Shown: positions 1-6,247 of the stretch, one piece after another
Layout of the letters: the number at the start of each line of letters is the position of its first letter
Numbering within the stretch: the first letter of the stretch is position 1
DNA from: Bacteroidota bacterium
GTDB lineage: Bacteria; Bacteroidota; Bacteroidia; Chitinophagales; UBA2359
Reading direction: 5' to 3'
DNA length: 9,161 bases
Assembly: GCA_020631675.1 (NCBI GenBank)
Contig: JAHDGT010000160.1
Coordinates: 1 to 9,161, forward strand
Translations under genes and position numbers: made by a program
Notes under the pieces: model-generated
Databases searched by the model: none
Told to the model about the DNA's origin: nothing
The model's input: only the letters and a program-made list of their open reading frames with translations

Positions 1-1822
1 CTATTCTGGCCTTCTTGATATTCACGGTTCTAAAACCGATCTTCCCGTCATAATTACCAAATTGAAATTCGGTCATATCTGTAATATCGGTGAAGAATAG
101 TGCTACATCTAAAGTGCCATTCCAAGAACCAAAATTCAGCCCTCTTTTGAGACCAATCTCCGCATTCCAACCTTTCTCCGGTCGCAGATTCGGATTCGCC
201 ACGATCCAGAGTGGAATTCCAACATCAATAGGTAACTCATCTTCACCGAAACGCTCTAGAATACTTGGAGAGCGGTAGCCTTCCCCATAACTCGCTCGGA
301 GGAATGTTTTTTCATTTATTTGATAATTCGCACCAAAACGTTTTACTAACGGACTCGTTTGTAGGGTGTCCTCTTCAAGTAATTCTTTGTCCAGTGCATT
401 AAACTCATAGCGAAGCCCACCTACCAGAGACAGTTTTCCTATTTTATGTTCTGCTTGGAAGTACCCACCTGTAGTATAAGTAGACACCCCTTCACCATCA
501 TTGTAGGCGAAATTATAGCCCCATGTTAAGGAACCCAATCCTCCTGCGGTGATCACTGTACCAAAGTCAAAAGTTTTTTGCATTTGGTATTCTATATAGG
601 TGGTATTAGAGTTTTGCGTTCTAAAACCAGTATCTCGATAACGAGTAACATTATAATATCTGGAGCGTAGCTTATGTCTAACACCAAAACGCTGCCCAAA
701 ATAAGTAATGTGCGGATCAACATTCATTAAAGAATAGCGATCATCAGAAATAGAGCCTTCATAGGGGCGTTCCAAAGCATGAGCGTACATGATAAAACGA
801 CCAAAATGTTGGAAAAGCGCATTCGCATTCAGACCAATGCTCAAACCCTTTATTTTAGGTGATCGGAATCGAGTTTTAAACGTAGCTCGTAAGCGTTTAT
901 CATCCGCATCTTTACGGTAGCTGTCTAAAGTATAGAACTGACCGCCGAATACCAGGTCCCAATTATTCAATTTTCTACGAGCACTAACAGAGCCATTGGT
1001 CATAGTTGGTGGATTTCCTTTTTCCCACCAACGGAAATTTCTATTTCTCGGAGGCATGTAAATGCCTTGGTTCATCGCAACAGTGGTCTCTGGTTCTGAG
1101 TTCGCATATCCAGTCTCCACAGCGATAACGCCATTCAAAGCACCAGAACCATATAAAACACTAGAGCCACCCTTGATCACCTCCACTTTTTGAGCCAACT
1201 CCATTGGCACTAATTCCCAACGAATCTCATTAAAATCACCCGTCAATAAAGGCATGCCATCAATCAGCATTTGTACCCTGCTACCCGTACCATATGCATA
1301 ACCAGATGCACCTCTGATCGTCACCTGCCCATCAACGATATTCACGCCCGGTACTTTCTCCATCGCGTCGGCGAGGGTGACGGGATTGGTGTTTTCCAGG
1401 ATCTGAGGTTTTAGTACTTCTATGGATACGGTTTCTTCGGCAAGGCGTTTTTCGAATTGGCTGGCACTGATCACCACCTGATCCAATTGGTTGGTAGACT
1501 CCGGCATGATGATGTCCATCACCTGTGTGCTCCCTGCCTCTAAACCGATTTCTTTCGTCACTTGCTCATGACCGATATAGCTAAAGCGGATGCGATGTTC
1601 GCCTGCGGGCACTTTCATTTCATAAGCACCGTTCACATCTGTCACCGTACCAGTATTCGCTCCCCCTCCCAGTGTGATATTCACACCGATCAGAGTTTCT
1701 TTGGTGGTCTCGCTGATCACTGTACCACGTATGGTGGCCTGCTCATTGGCTTGGGCCCATACATTGACCATCGTTGTGCAAATCAGCAATAAGGTGAGAA
1801 GAAATCGAAATCGAAATCGCAT
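1..1822 (-). CDS. TonB-dependent outer-membrane receptor, N-terminal part (3' end outside window)
   Basis: This minus-strand frame stays open from the ATG at 1822 to the window edge, about 607 codons, so the end of the barrel is missing. The product starts with a signal peptide (MRFRFRF, a hydrophobic run, likely cleavage near A23 or A25 in VWAQA). Next comes a carboxypeptidase-regulatory-like beta-sandwich (about residues 27-107), a TonB-box-like stretch DQVVISA (about 114-120), and the plug domain (about 125-240) with the family signatures LADAMEKVPGV, VTIRGASGYAYG, VQMLIDGMPL and VEVIKGGSSVLYGSGALNGVI. The rest is barrel-strand sequence, including ASYGEGYRSPSILERFG and NPNLRPEKGWNAEIGLKRG, both typical of TonB receptors. 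Such proteins import siderophores, haem, cobalamin or other large nutrients using energy from TonB-ExbBD. The substrate cannot be named; no substrate-specific neighbour or cobalamin riboswitch is visible. The start is well supported by the signal peptide, and no other ATG lies in frame just upstream. It is divergent from the PhoX-like gene. Confidence 0.95.
   Translation of the reverse strand, partial: MRFRFRFLLTLLLICTTMVNVWAQANEQATIRGTVISETTKETLIGVNITLGGGANTGTVTDVNGAYEMKVPAGEHRIRFSYIGHEQVTKEIGLEAGSTQVMDIIMPESTNQLDQVVISASQFEKRLAEETVSIEVLKPQILENTNPVTLADAMEKVPGVNIVDGQVTIRGASGYAYGTGSRVQMLIDGMPLLTGDFNEIRWELVPMELAQKVEVIKGGSSVLYGSGALNGVIAVETGYANSEPETTVAMNQGIYMPPRNRNFRWWEKGNPPTMTNGSVSARRKLNNWDLVFGGQFYTLDSYRKDADDKRLRATFKTRFRSPKIKGLSIGLNANALFQHFGRFIMYAHALERPYEGSISDDRYSLMNVDPHITYFGQRFGVRHKLRSRYYNVTRYRDTGFRTQNSNTTYIEYQMQKTFDFGTVITAGGLGSLTWGYNFAYNDGEGVSTYTTGGYFQAEHKIGKLSLVGGLRYEFNALDKELLEEDTLQTSPLVKRFGANYQINEKTFLRASYGEGYRSPSILERFGEDELPIDVGIPLWIVANPNLRPEKGWNAEIGLKRGLNFGSWNGTLDVALFFTDITDMTEFQFGNYDGKIGFRTVNIKKARI
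1802..1819 (-). repeat. Triple 6-nt tandem repeat in the signal-peptide n-region
   Basis: Three exact copies of aaatcg (plus strand) follow directly after the receptor start codon. On the coding strand they read as three CGA TTT units and encode Arg-Phe three times. They supply the positive charge of the signal peptide's n-region. Because the unit is six bases, gain or loss of a copy would keep the frame and only change the charge and length of the n-region. Confidence 0.8.
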
Positions 1823-1840
1823 TCTAATTCTTTTTATGGC

Positions 1841-1912
1841 GCGTCCCCCACCTATAGCGGGAAACAGTTTTCGGGGGCATTCTTATTTTGTAGGAGCTAT
1901 AGGCGGGGGTCG
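1841..1912 (-). repeat. GC-rich terminal hairpin of repeat copy 1, just upstream of the receptor start
   Basis: The arms at 1841-1857 (gcgtcccccacctatag) and 1897-1912 (ctataggcgggggtcg) are inverted near-matches, with a loop of about 39 nt. The right arm runs directly into the conserved GGGCTATCCGTT end of the repeat core, so this looks like that copy's 3' module. It lies only about 18 nt from the receptor ATG. If the receptor is transcribed from beyond the repeat, this hairpin would sit in its 5' untranslated region, close enough to affect ribosome access. That role is inference. Confidence 0.65.
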
Positions 1913-2043
1913 GGCTATCCGTTAAAATTCAGCCGCCATCTGCTGCTTCGGGGCAGGCTTACAAAGAGCTTCACAAGGTCGCTTTTGTAAGCCGCCCCTC
2001 AGGGCGCATCTGTCGGGTTCATTACCACTCCTATCCCTCGCGC
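1912..2043 (-). repeat. Dispersed structured repeat, copy 1 (minus orientation)
   Basis: Read on the minus strand, the element begins GCGCGAGGGATAGGAGTGG and ends AACGGATAGCCC. Copy 2 (2326-2460) has the same ends in the opposite orientation. Shared internal landmarks, in order, are AATGA, GCGCxCTGAGxGGCGGC, a central hairpin, and CTGC..GAAGCAGC. The central hairpin pairs plus-strand 1956-1965 with 1984-1993 (10 perfect bp), then AGC 1967-1969 with GCT 1981-1983, leaving G1966 as a one-base bulge and an 11-nt loop. A CGCCC-TGAG-GGGCG hairpin lies at its 5' side. No convincing protein is encoded; a 61-codon minus frame across it looks accidental. The family is probably a non-autonomous dispersed element or structured RNA, but genome copy number cannot be seen here. 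Confidence 0.8.
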
Positions 2044-2062
2044 AAGGCAATGAGCCAATTAT

Positions 2063-2135
2063 CAATTTGAAAATTTGAAAATCACGCTCCTGAATCAACA
2101 TTTTCAAATTGACTCATTCTCAAATTTTCAAATTG
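2063..2135. repeat. AT-rich inverted repeat built from TTTTCAAATTG units
   Basis: The left arm 2063-2082 (caatttgaaaatttgaaaat) and right arm 2116-2135 (attctcaaattttcaaattg) are reverse complements over 20 nt with one mismatch, separated by 33 nt. A further ATTTTCAAATTG unit lies in the spacer at 2100-2111, and another, ACTCATTTTCAAATTGGC, runs straight into the 5' end of repeat copy 2 (about 2307-2324). The unit therefore seems tied to the 5' side of the structured repeat. It could form a cruciform or an RNA hairpin. No U-tract arrangement typical of an intrinsic terminator follows it. Confidence 0.8.
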
Positions 2136-2325
2136 TACTTGGCTTTACAAAATTAAGCACTAATGCGCTAGCCTTGGCATGATTATACAGAAATTAACCA
2201 TTTGTCCTAGGTAAAAAAGATACCTTATCCCCCTTCTTCAACATCTAATGCTGCGAGCTGTTATTATCTTAGAGCGTGCGTGTCCATGAACACAGCTATC
2301 AAATCGACTCATTTTCAAATTGGCC
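2136..2325. other. Intergenic spacer between the two facing repeat copies; no gene recognised
   Basis: About 190 nt without a credible reading frame or RNA gene. It should hold promoters for the divergent receptor and PhoX-like genes unless these start inside the repeats. One minus-strand TAnnTTTG match (TAATTTTG, 2155-2148) is present but has no TTG element at suitable spacing upstream. A CCTAGG palindrome with a short GGTA/TACC pairing lies near 2206-2224. No riboswitch was recognised. Confidence 0.5.
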
Positions 2326-2467
2326 GCGCAAGGGATAGGAGTGGAAATGAGGGGGCTAAGGAGCGCACTGAGCGGCGGCGTAAAAAGGCGGCCCAGAGGT
2401 AGCCATTTTTACGCCTGCCAGCGAAGCAGCGAACAGCACCCGAATTGCAACGGATAGCCCGGTGACC
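2326..2467 (+). repeat. Dispersed structured repeat, copy 2 (plus orientation)
   Basis: It starts GCGCAAGGGATAGGAGTGG and ends AACGGATAGCCCGGTGACC, facing copy 1 head to head. The central hairpin pairs GGCGTAAAAA (2377-2386) with TTTTTACGCC (2406-2415), then GGC 2387-2389 with GCC 2402-2404. A2405 is a single bulged base on the 3' arm and the loop is 12 nt. This is the same architecture as copy 1, with three base pairs changed on both sides. A second small hairpin, CTGC..GCAG (about 2414-2429), also occurs in copy 1. The last 19 nt (2449-2467) are identical, in inverse orientation, to 9125-9143 at the far end of the window. Confidence 0.8.
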
Positions 2468-2472
2468 GCAGT

Positions 2473-2518
2473 GAAAGCTTGCGCTTTCTTAGACCCGAGA
2501 CATGAGACCCGAGACATG
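2473..2518 (+). repeat. Short hairpin followed by a 14-nt tandem duplication
   Basis: GAAAGC (2473-2478) and GCTTTC (2483-2488) form a hairpin with a TTGC loop. It is followed by two exact tandem copies of agacccgagacatg (2491-2504 and 2505-2518). The second copy runs into agatgtc, so GACAT and ATGTC form one more small inverted pair. The block lies between repeat copy 2 and the PhoX-like gene and may be a further module of the repeat or part of that gene's leader. No function is assigned. Confidence 0.7.
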
Positions 2519-2621
2519 AGATGTCGTTCCGTATGTCGATTTTTGCGACTTAGTGAAGCGAGCTTTTATTGCGGGCATGCGCCATGAACATAAAACACAA
2601 ACACAACATATTGAAGTAGGC

Positions 2622-4268
2622 ATGAAAAAGACTTTTCACAGAAGAGAGATGATCAAGTTTTTGGGCACTGCGGCCTTGGGCGCGCCCCTTTTCTTGGCAA
2701 CAGGCTGTAAGGTGATGCAAAAACCCATGGCGGACAATACACCAGTGGCGCTGCCGGAGCATTTGACGCCTTTTATTGAGGCGCTGCTGCCCAATAGTGA
2801 AGACAAAGTGAAGCTGAGCGCGGGCTTGAAGCACCAAGTGATGCTGCGCTGGCAGGATGAGATCAGCGATAAAGACACCTTTGGCTCGCATTGCGATTTC
2901 TTGTGTTTCATACCTATGGAAAAAGGCGTGAAAGACGATGGTTTACTTTGGGTGAACCACGAGTATATGGACCCTCGTTTTTGCAGTGGCTTTAATGGAG
3001 AGGATCATACGCAAAAGACCAAGGAGCAAGTGGATAAGGAGATGTACGATGTAGGCGGCAGCATTGTGCGCATGAAGAAAGGTCGTGACGGGAAGTGGCG
3101 TTTGGCATATAATGATGCGCACAATAGAAGGCTGAACGGACATAGCAGAATCCCATTTGCTTGGCCGCACAAAATAGCGGGTAGTGATCATGCTATTGGT
3201 ACTTTCGGTAATTGCTCTGGCGGCATTACGCCATGGGGCACGATCCTTACCGCTGAAGAAAACTACCAAGCTTACTATGGGGAAAGTGTTTATGATGAGC
3301 AGGGGAATGCGACTCGCGAGCCGGGTTACTTAGCTTGGCAGGAGAAGTATCCGGATCATATGCCCGAGCATTACGGCTGGGTCGTTGAGGTGGATCTCTT
3401 TACGGGCGAGGCGCGTAAGCTAGTGGCACTGGGCAGATGCTGCCATGAATGTGCGACGGTACATCGCAATCCGGATGGGACGGTAGTGGTGTATTCTGGT
3501 GATGATGGCAGTGATCGCTGCTTGTATAAATTCATTAGCAGCGAGCCGAACAGCTTGGAGAAAGGAACGCTCTATGTGGCTGATACGATCAATGGCAAGT
3601 GGATCAGCTTGGATTGGAATGAGCAGCCTATTTTACAAGAAAAATTCAAGGATCAAACGGAGGTTTTAGTACGCTTGCGTGAAGCGGCTCCATTGGTTGG
3701 TGGTACGCCACTAAACCGCCCTGAGGATATTGAGATAGACCCGATCAGCGGTAATGTGTTCGTGAGCTTAACGAATAATAAGTTAAAAGAGGATTATCAC
3801 GGTAGCATTTTAAAGATCTCTGAACACAGTGAAGACAAGACCTCTTTGACCTTCTCTTCAGAAACGTATTTAGCAGGTGGGGAAGAATTCTCTTGCCCGG
3901 ACAATATGGCTTTCGACAATATGGGTAATCTTTGGTTCACCTCGGATATATCCGGTAGCGCGTTCCAGCATGAGATCTATGCGAAATTCAAGAGCAATGG
4001 TTTATTTGTTGTGCCGCGCAGCGGGGATCAGGCAGGTAAAGTCATACAGGTAGGAAGCGCACCAGTAGCAGCAGAGTTCACGGGTCCGTGGTTCAGTCCG
4101 GATAGTCGCACTTTGTTTTTAAGTGTGCAGCACCCAGGAGAAACCTCTCCTACTACTGAAACAAAAGATCTGACCAGCAATTGGCCAGATGGGGACGGAG
4201 CTGTTCCTAAATCCGCAGTGATCGCCATCACAGGTGAACTATTGGATACGATCAGTGGCTTAGCTTAG
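2622..4268 (+). CDS. PhoX/DUF839-family protein with Tat-type lipoprotein signal (putative alkaline phosphatase)
   Basis: I chose ATG 2622 (548 aa) over in-frame GTG 2553 and ATG 2577 because it places the export signal at the N-terminus: RR at residues 7-8 (HRREMIKFLG), a hydrophobic run, and a lipobox-like LATGC with Cys29. This suggests folding in the cytoplasm, Tat export and lipid anchoring. The body has the PhoX/DUF839 pattern: WVNHEY (about 110-115), GNCSGGITPWGTILTAEEN (about 196-214), the ALGRCCHE region (about 269-276), YSGDD (about 291-295), RPEDIEIDP (about 366-374), CPDNMAFDNMGNLWFTSD (about 425-442) and TGPWFSPDSRTLFLSVQHPGE (about 487-507). Characterised PhoX enzymes are exported phosphomonoesterases with calcium and iron in a beta-propeller active site; the Cys in NCSGG matches the position of their iron-bridging cysteine. 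Phosphatase activity here is inferred. No Pho box was recognised. It converges with the RDD gene across a strong terminator. Confidence 0.9.
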   Translation: MKKTFHRREMIKFLGTAALGAPLFLATGCKVMQKPMADNTPVALPEHLTPFIEALLPNSEDKVKLSAGLKHQVMLRWQDEISDKDTFGSHCDFLCFIPMEKGVKDDGLLWVNHEYMDPRFCSGFNGEDHTQKTKEQVDKEMYDVGGSIVRMKKGRDGKWRLAYNDAHNRRLNGHSRIPFAWPHKIAGSDHAIGTFGNCSGGITPWGTILTAEENYQAYYGESVYDEQGNATREPGYLAWQEKYPDHMPEHYGWVVEVDLFTGEARKLVALGRCCHECATVHRNPDGTVVVYSGDDGSDRCLYKFISSEPNSLEKGTLYVADTINGKWISLDWNEQPILQEKFKDQTEVLVRLREAAPLVGGTPLNRPEDIEIDPISGNVFVSLTNNKLKEDYHGSILKISEHSEDKTSLTFSSETYLAGGEEFSCPDNMAFDNMGNLWFTSDISGSAFQHEIYAKFKSNGLFVVPRSGDQAGKVIQVGSAPVAAEFTGPWFSPDSRTLFLSVQHPGETSPTTETKDLTSNWPDGDGAVPKSAVIAITGELLDTISGLA

Positions 4269-4294
4269 ACCCTATTCCGCTAATTGCTTAGCGA

Positions 4295-4343
4295 CGGATA
4301 AAAAAAAGGGCAGACTTTCCAAGTCTGCCCCTTTTTTTATCCG
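4295..4343. terminator. Bidirectional intrinsic terminator between convergent genes
   Basis: The arms 4295-4317 and 4321-4343 pair over 23 positions with one mismatch and a TCC loop. The core is a GC-rich GGGCAGACTT/AAGTCTGCCC stem flanked by an A-tract on the left and a T-tract on the right, so either strand ends in a U-run. It serves the PhoX-like gene (plus) and the RDD gene (minus). The RDD stop codon (4339-4337) and its penultimate codon lie inside the stem. Confidence 0.93.
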
Positions 4344-5050
4344 TTTAGGTAATAGTAATCTTTCAGTAGTTTGATCAGAAATTTCTTGGGCGGAAGTTCG
4401 CTTTCTATACTGAGTGTTTTTTTCAAGTGATTGTACAGCGTTAGAATCACCTCATTGTGCTGCATTTTCGCCGAAGTATGCATGACCTCCTTGATGGTAC
4501 GAACGTCTTGATCCGTAAGCAGTCGCACCTCAGGAAAACTCACTTGAAAATCTTCGGGAATATTGAGCAATACCTGATCATTGAATCTGTTTCTGCGCTT
4601 GGTGCTAATTACGGTCGTGCCCGCCGCCATATCGCCTAAACGTTGTCCTTTCCCATTGAGTAAGATGCTAAGCGTGGCGATACCGCCAAAGCTCAGTGAT
4701 ATATCTACTAAGCGGAACATCCACCTTAGCAAGTAATTACCAAAAGTTACCTGTCCGCCATCCATACGCACCACTTTGATCTTCATCGCATTTTTACCTA
4801 AGCTCTGCCCATTGAAGGCCACTTCGCAGATCAAATGATAAAAGGCGACGGGAATACTGATGAATGCGATAGCCATGGTGGTACCATTCCCGCCATACAT
4901 CATAAAACCACTCAACACCATACTGGCGATCATGGCATAAATGCCCAATAAGACCATATCAATCAAGACGGCTAAGTAGCGGTCAAAAAGACTGGCCACA
5001 TCAAACTCGATGTCAACATTCTGGGTAGTATTGATTCTTATTCTTTCCAT
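4337..5050 (-). CDS. RDD family membrane protein
   Basis: 237 aa with an N-terminal RDD domain (about residues 15-150). The sequence shows the arginine and aspartates that name the family in DRYLAVLIDMVLLG (R24, D31), the conserved loop NGQSLGKNAMKIKVV (about 80-94), and the closing motif GKGQRLGDMAAGTTVI (about 133-148, with R137 and D140). Membrane segments fall at about 26-50, 58-76 and 108-130. The C-terminal ~85 residues (KRRNRFNDQVLLNIPEDF onward) are soluble, charged and probably cytoplasmic, a tail often seen in Bacteroidota RDD proteins. RDD proteins are poorly understood; some relatives are linked to ion or small-molecule transport. It is divergent from the SpoIIM-like gene with an 87-nt gap, an arrangement that suggests a shared role in the inner membrane. 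The ATG at 5050 fits the domain start and a nearby promoter. Confidence 0.92.
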   Translation of the reverse strand: MERIRINTTQNVDIEFDVASLFDRYLAVLIDMVLLGIYAMIASMVLSGFMMYGGNGTTMAIAFISIPVAFYHLICEVAFNGQSLGKNAMKIKVVRMDGGQVTFGNYLLRWMFRLVDISLSFGGIATLSILLNGKGQRLGDMAAGTTVISTKRRNRFNDQVLLNIPEDFQVSFPEVRLLTDQDVRTIKEVMHTSAKMQHNEVILTLYNHLKKTLSIESELPPKKFLIKLLKDYYYLNG

Positions 5051-5063
5051 GTGATGGGTCTGG

Positions 5064-5090
5064 CAAATCTAAGGGTATAAATGTAGGCAA
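5064..5090 (-). promoter_or_regulatory. Candidate Bacteroidota-type promoter for the RDD gene
   Basis: On the minus strand a TTG (5090-5088) is followed after 16 nt by TAGATTTG (5071-5064), an exact match to the Bacteroidota -7 consensus TAnnTTTG. The spacing is slightly short of the usual range. Transcription would start around 5058, only about 8 nt before the ATG at 5050. This is a pattern match only. A weaker plus-strand TATCTTGG at 5108-5115 could serve the SpoIIM-like gene, but it has no clear -33 element. Confidence 0.4.
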
Positions 5091-5137
5091 TTTTAATGGG
5101 TATGCTGTATCTTGGATTCCCAAATCAACGGTACCCC

Positions 5138-6247
5138 ATGAAAGAACCCGCATTCATTAAGCGCAATGCCCCTCGCTGGGAACGTTTCGAGCAGTTGCTC
5201 AACGACAATGCGAAGACCTCGCCCGACGAGCAGGCCGAGCTGTATATGCAGCTGACGGATGATCTCTCCTATGCACAGACTTTTTATCCAGGCAGTGACA
5301 TTACGCGCTATTTGAACGGACTCACCCAGCGCGTACACCAAAAGATTTACGTCAACCAAAAAGAAAGGCGCGGACGGGTTTCCGACTTCTGGAAATACGA
5401 GCTGCCTTGGGTGATGTATGAATCCAGAAAGCAACTGCTGGCATCTTTTATCATTTTCACTGTAGCGATCATCATTGGTGCCTTGAGTGCGGCCAATGAC
5501 GATACTTTTGTTCGCCTGATCATGGGAGACGCTTATGTGAATATGACCTTGGATAATATTGATAAGGGGGATCCTATGGCGGTTTATAAGGGCGACCGGT
5601 CCTCTATGTTCAGCATGATCACTTGGAATAATATCCGAGTTTCCTTCATGGCTTTTATGATGGGCGTGTTCGCTTCTTTGGGTACTGCTTGGGTGCTGGT
5701 ACGCAATGGCATTATGCTCGGCGCATTTCAGTATTTCTTCTATCAAAAGGGCTTGTTCCTCACTTCTTTTCTCACCATTTGGATACATGGTACGCTGGAA
5801 ATATCAGCCATTGTCATAGCTGGAGCCGCTGGTATCGTGATGGGCAATAGCATTTTGTATCCCGGAACTTATTCCAGAGCGCATTCTTTCATGAAGGGAG
5901 CGAAAAAAGGCATTAAGATCATTATCGGACTCATTCCGATCTTCATATTGGCGGGCTTTTTAGAAAGTTTCGTTACCCGATTAACAGACCTCCACCCCAT
6001 CATCAAGTTGGGCATCATCTTGTTTTCTTTGGCTTTTGTGGTCAGCTACTTTTGGATCTACCCTCGCATTGTTCACGAGCGGGGACTGGTTCCTCCAGAG
6101 CTTGCCGCCGAGCTGGCAGAAGAAGATCAGGCGATCACTTATCGCCCTACTCACTTTTCCATTAAAGCTTCCAAATCAGCAGCAGAAGCACTACCCACAT
6201 CTGAATCTGATTCCGAATCTAAAAAAGCTTTGGTAAATGAGGGCTAA
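5138..6247 (+). CDS. SpoIIM-like (stage II sporulation protein M / DUF95) integral membrane protein
   Basis: From ATG 5138 the product is 369 aa and begins MKEPAFIKRNAPRWERFEQLL, the usual N-terminus of Bacteroidota members. The ATG at 5096 would add 14 atypical residues, so I prefer 5138. A soluble helical head (about residues 1-85) precedes a membrane domain with segments at about 100-120, 165-190, 195-215, 217-240, 260-277 and 288-308. The family hallmark WIHGTLEISAIVIAGAAG lies at about 215-232, followed by FMKGAKKGIKIIIGLIPIFILAGFLESFVTR (about 251-281). The C-terminal ~50 residues are acidic and Ser/Ala-rich, likely a disordered cytoplasmic tail. SpoIIM proper acts in peptidoglycan remodelling during engulfment in endospore formers. 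Bacteroidota do not sporulate, so here the name marks homology only. It heads a coupled operon: its last 11 nt overlap the next gene. Confidence 0.9.
   Translation: MKEPAFIKRNAPRWERFEQLLNDNAKTSPDEQAELYMQLTDDLSYAQTFYPGSDITRYLNGLTQRVHQKIYVNQKERRGRVSDFWKYELPWVMYESRKQLLASFIIFTVAIIIGALSAANDDTFVRLIMGDAYVNMTLDNIDKGDPMAVYKGDRSSMFSMITWNNIRVSFMAFMMGVFASLGTAWVLVRNGIMLGAFQYFFYQKGLFLTSFLTIWIHGTLEISAIVIAGAAGIVMGNSILYPGTYSRAHSFMKGAKKGIKIIIGLIPIFILAGFLESFVTRLTDLHPIIKLGIILFSLAFVVSYFWIYPRIVHERGLVPPELAAELAEEDQAITYRPTHFSIKASKSAAEALPTSESDSESKKALVNEG

Noticed and set aside
1922..2107. 61-codon minus-strand reading frame
   Set aside because: It runs through repeat copy 1 and the AT-rich repeat, resembles no protein, and the equivalent frame is not kept in copy 2.
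2148..2155. TAATTTTG on the minus strand as the receptor promoter -7 box
   Set aside because: It fits TAnnTTTG but has no TTG at suitable spacing upstream, and chance matches are common in AT-rich DNA. Kept only as a remark in the spacer entry.
1823..2325. Cobalamin or other riboswitch ahead of the TonB receptor
   Set aside because: No recognisable cobalamin B12-box or other riboswitch core was found on the minus strand; the visible structure belongs to the dispersed repeat.
1912..2460. Composite transposon bounded by the two inverted repeat copies
   Set aside because: The ~280 bp between the copies carries no gene, no target-site duplication was seen, and a third copy nearby shows the repeat exists on its own.
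2553..2621. Upstream GTG (2553) or ATG (2577) start for the PhoX-like gene
   Set aside because: Either would place 15-23 extra residues before the twin-arginine signal. ATG 2622 gives a standard export signal.
5096..5137. Upstream ATG for the SpoIIM-like gene
   Set aside because: It adds 14 residues unlike the family N-terminus, while MKEPAFIKRN at 5138 fits well.
5093..5788. 231-codon minus-strand reading frame opposite the SpoIIM-like gene
   Set aside because: Its translation has no membrane or domain pattern and is rich in His and Arg, as expected from antisense of a membrane-protein gene; the plus strand encodes a clear family.
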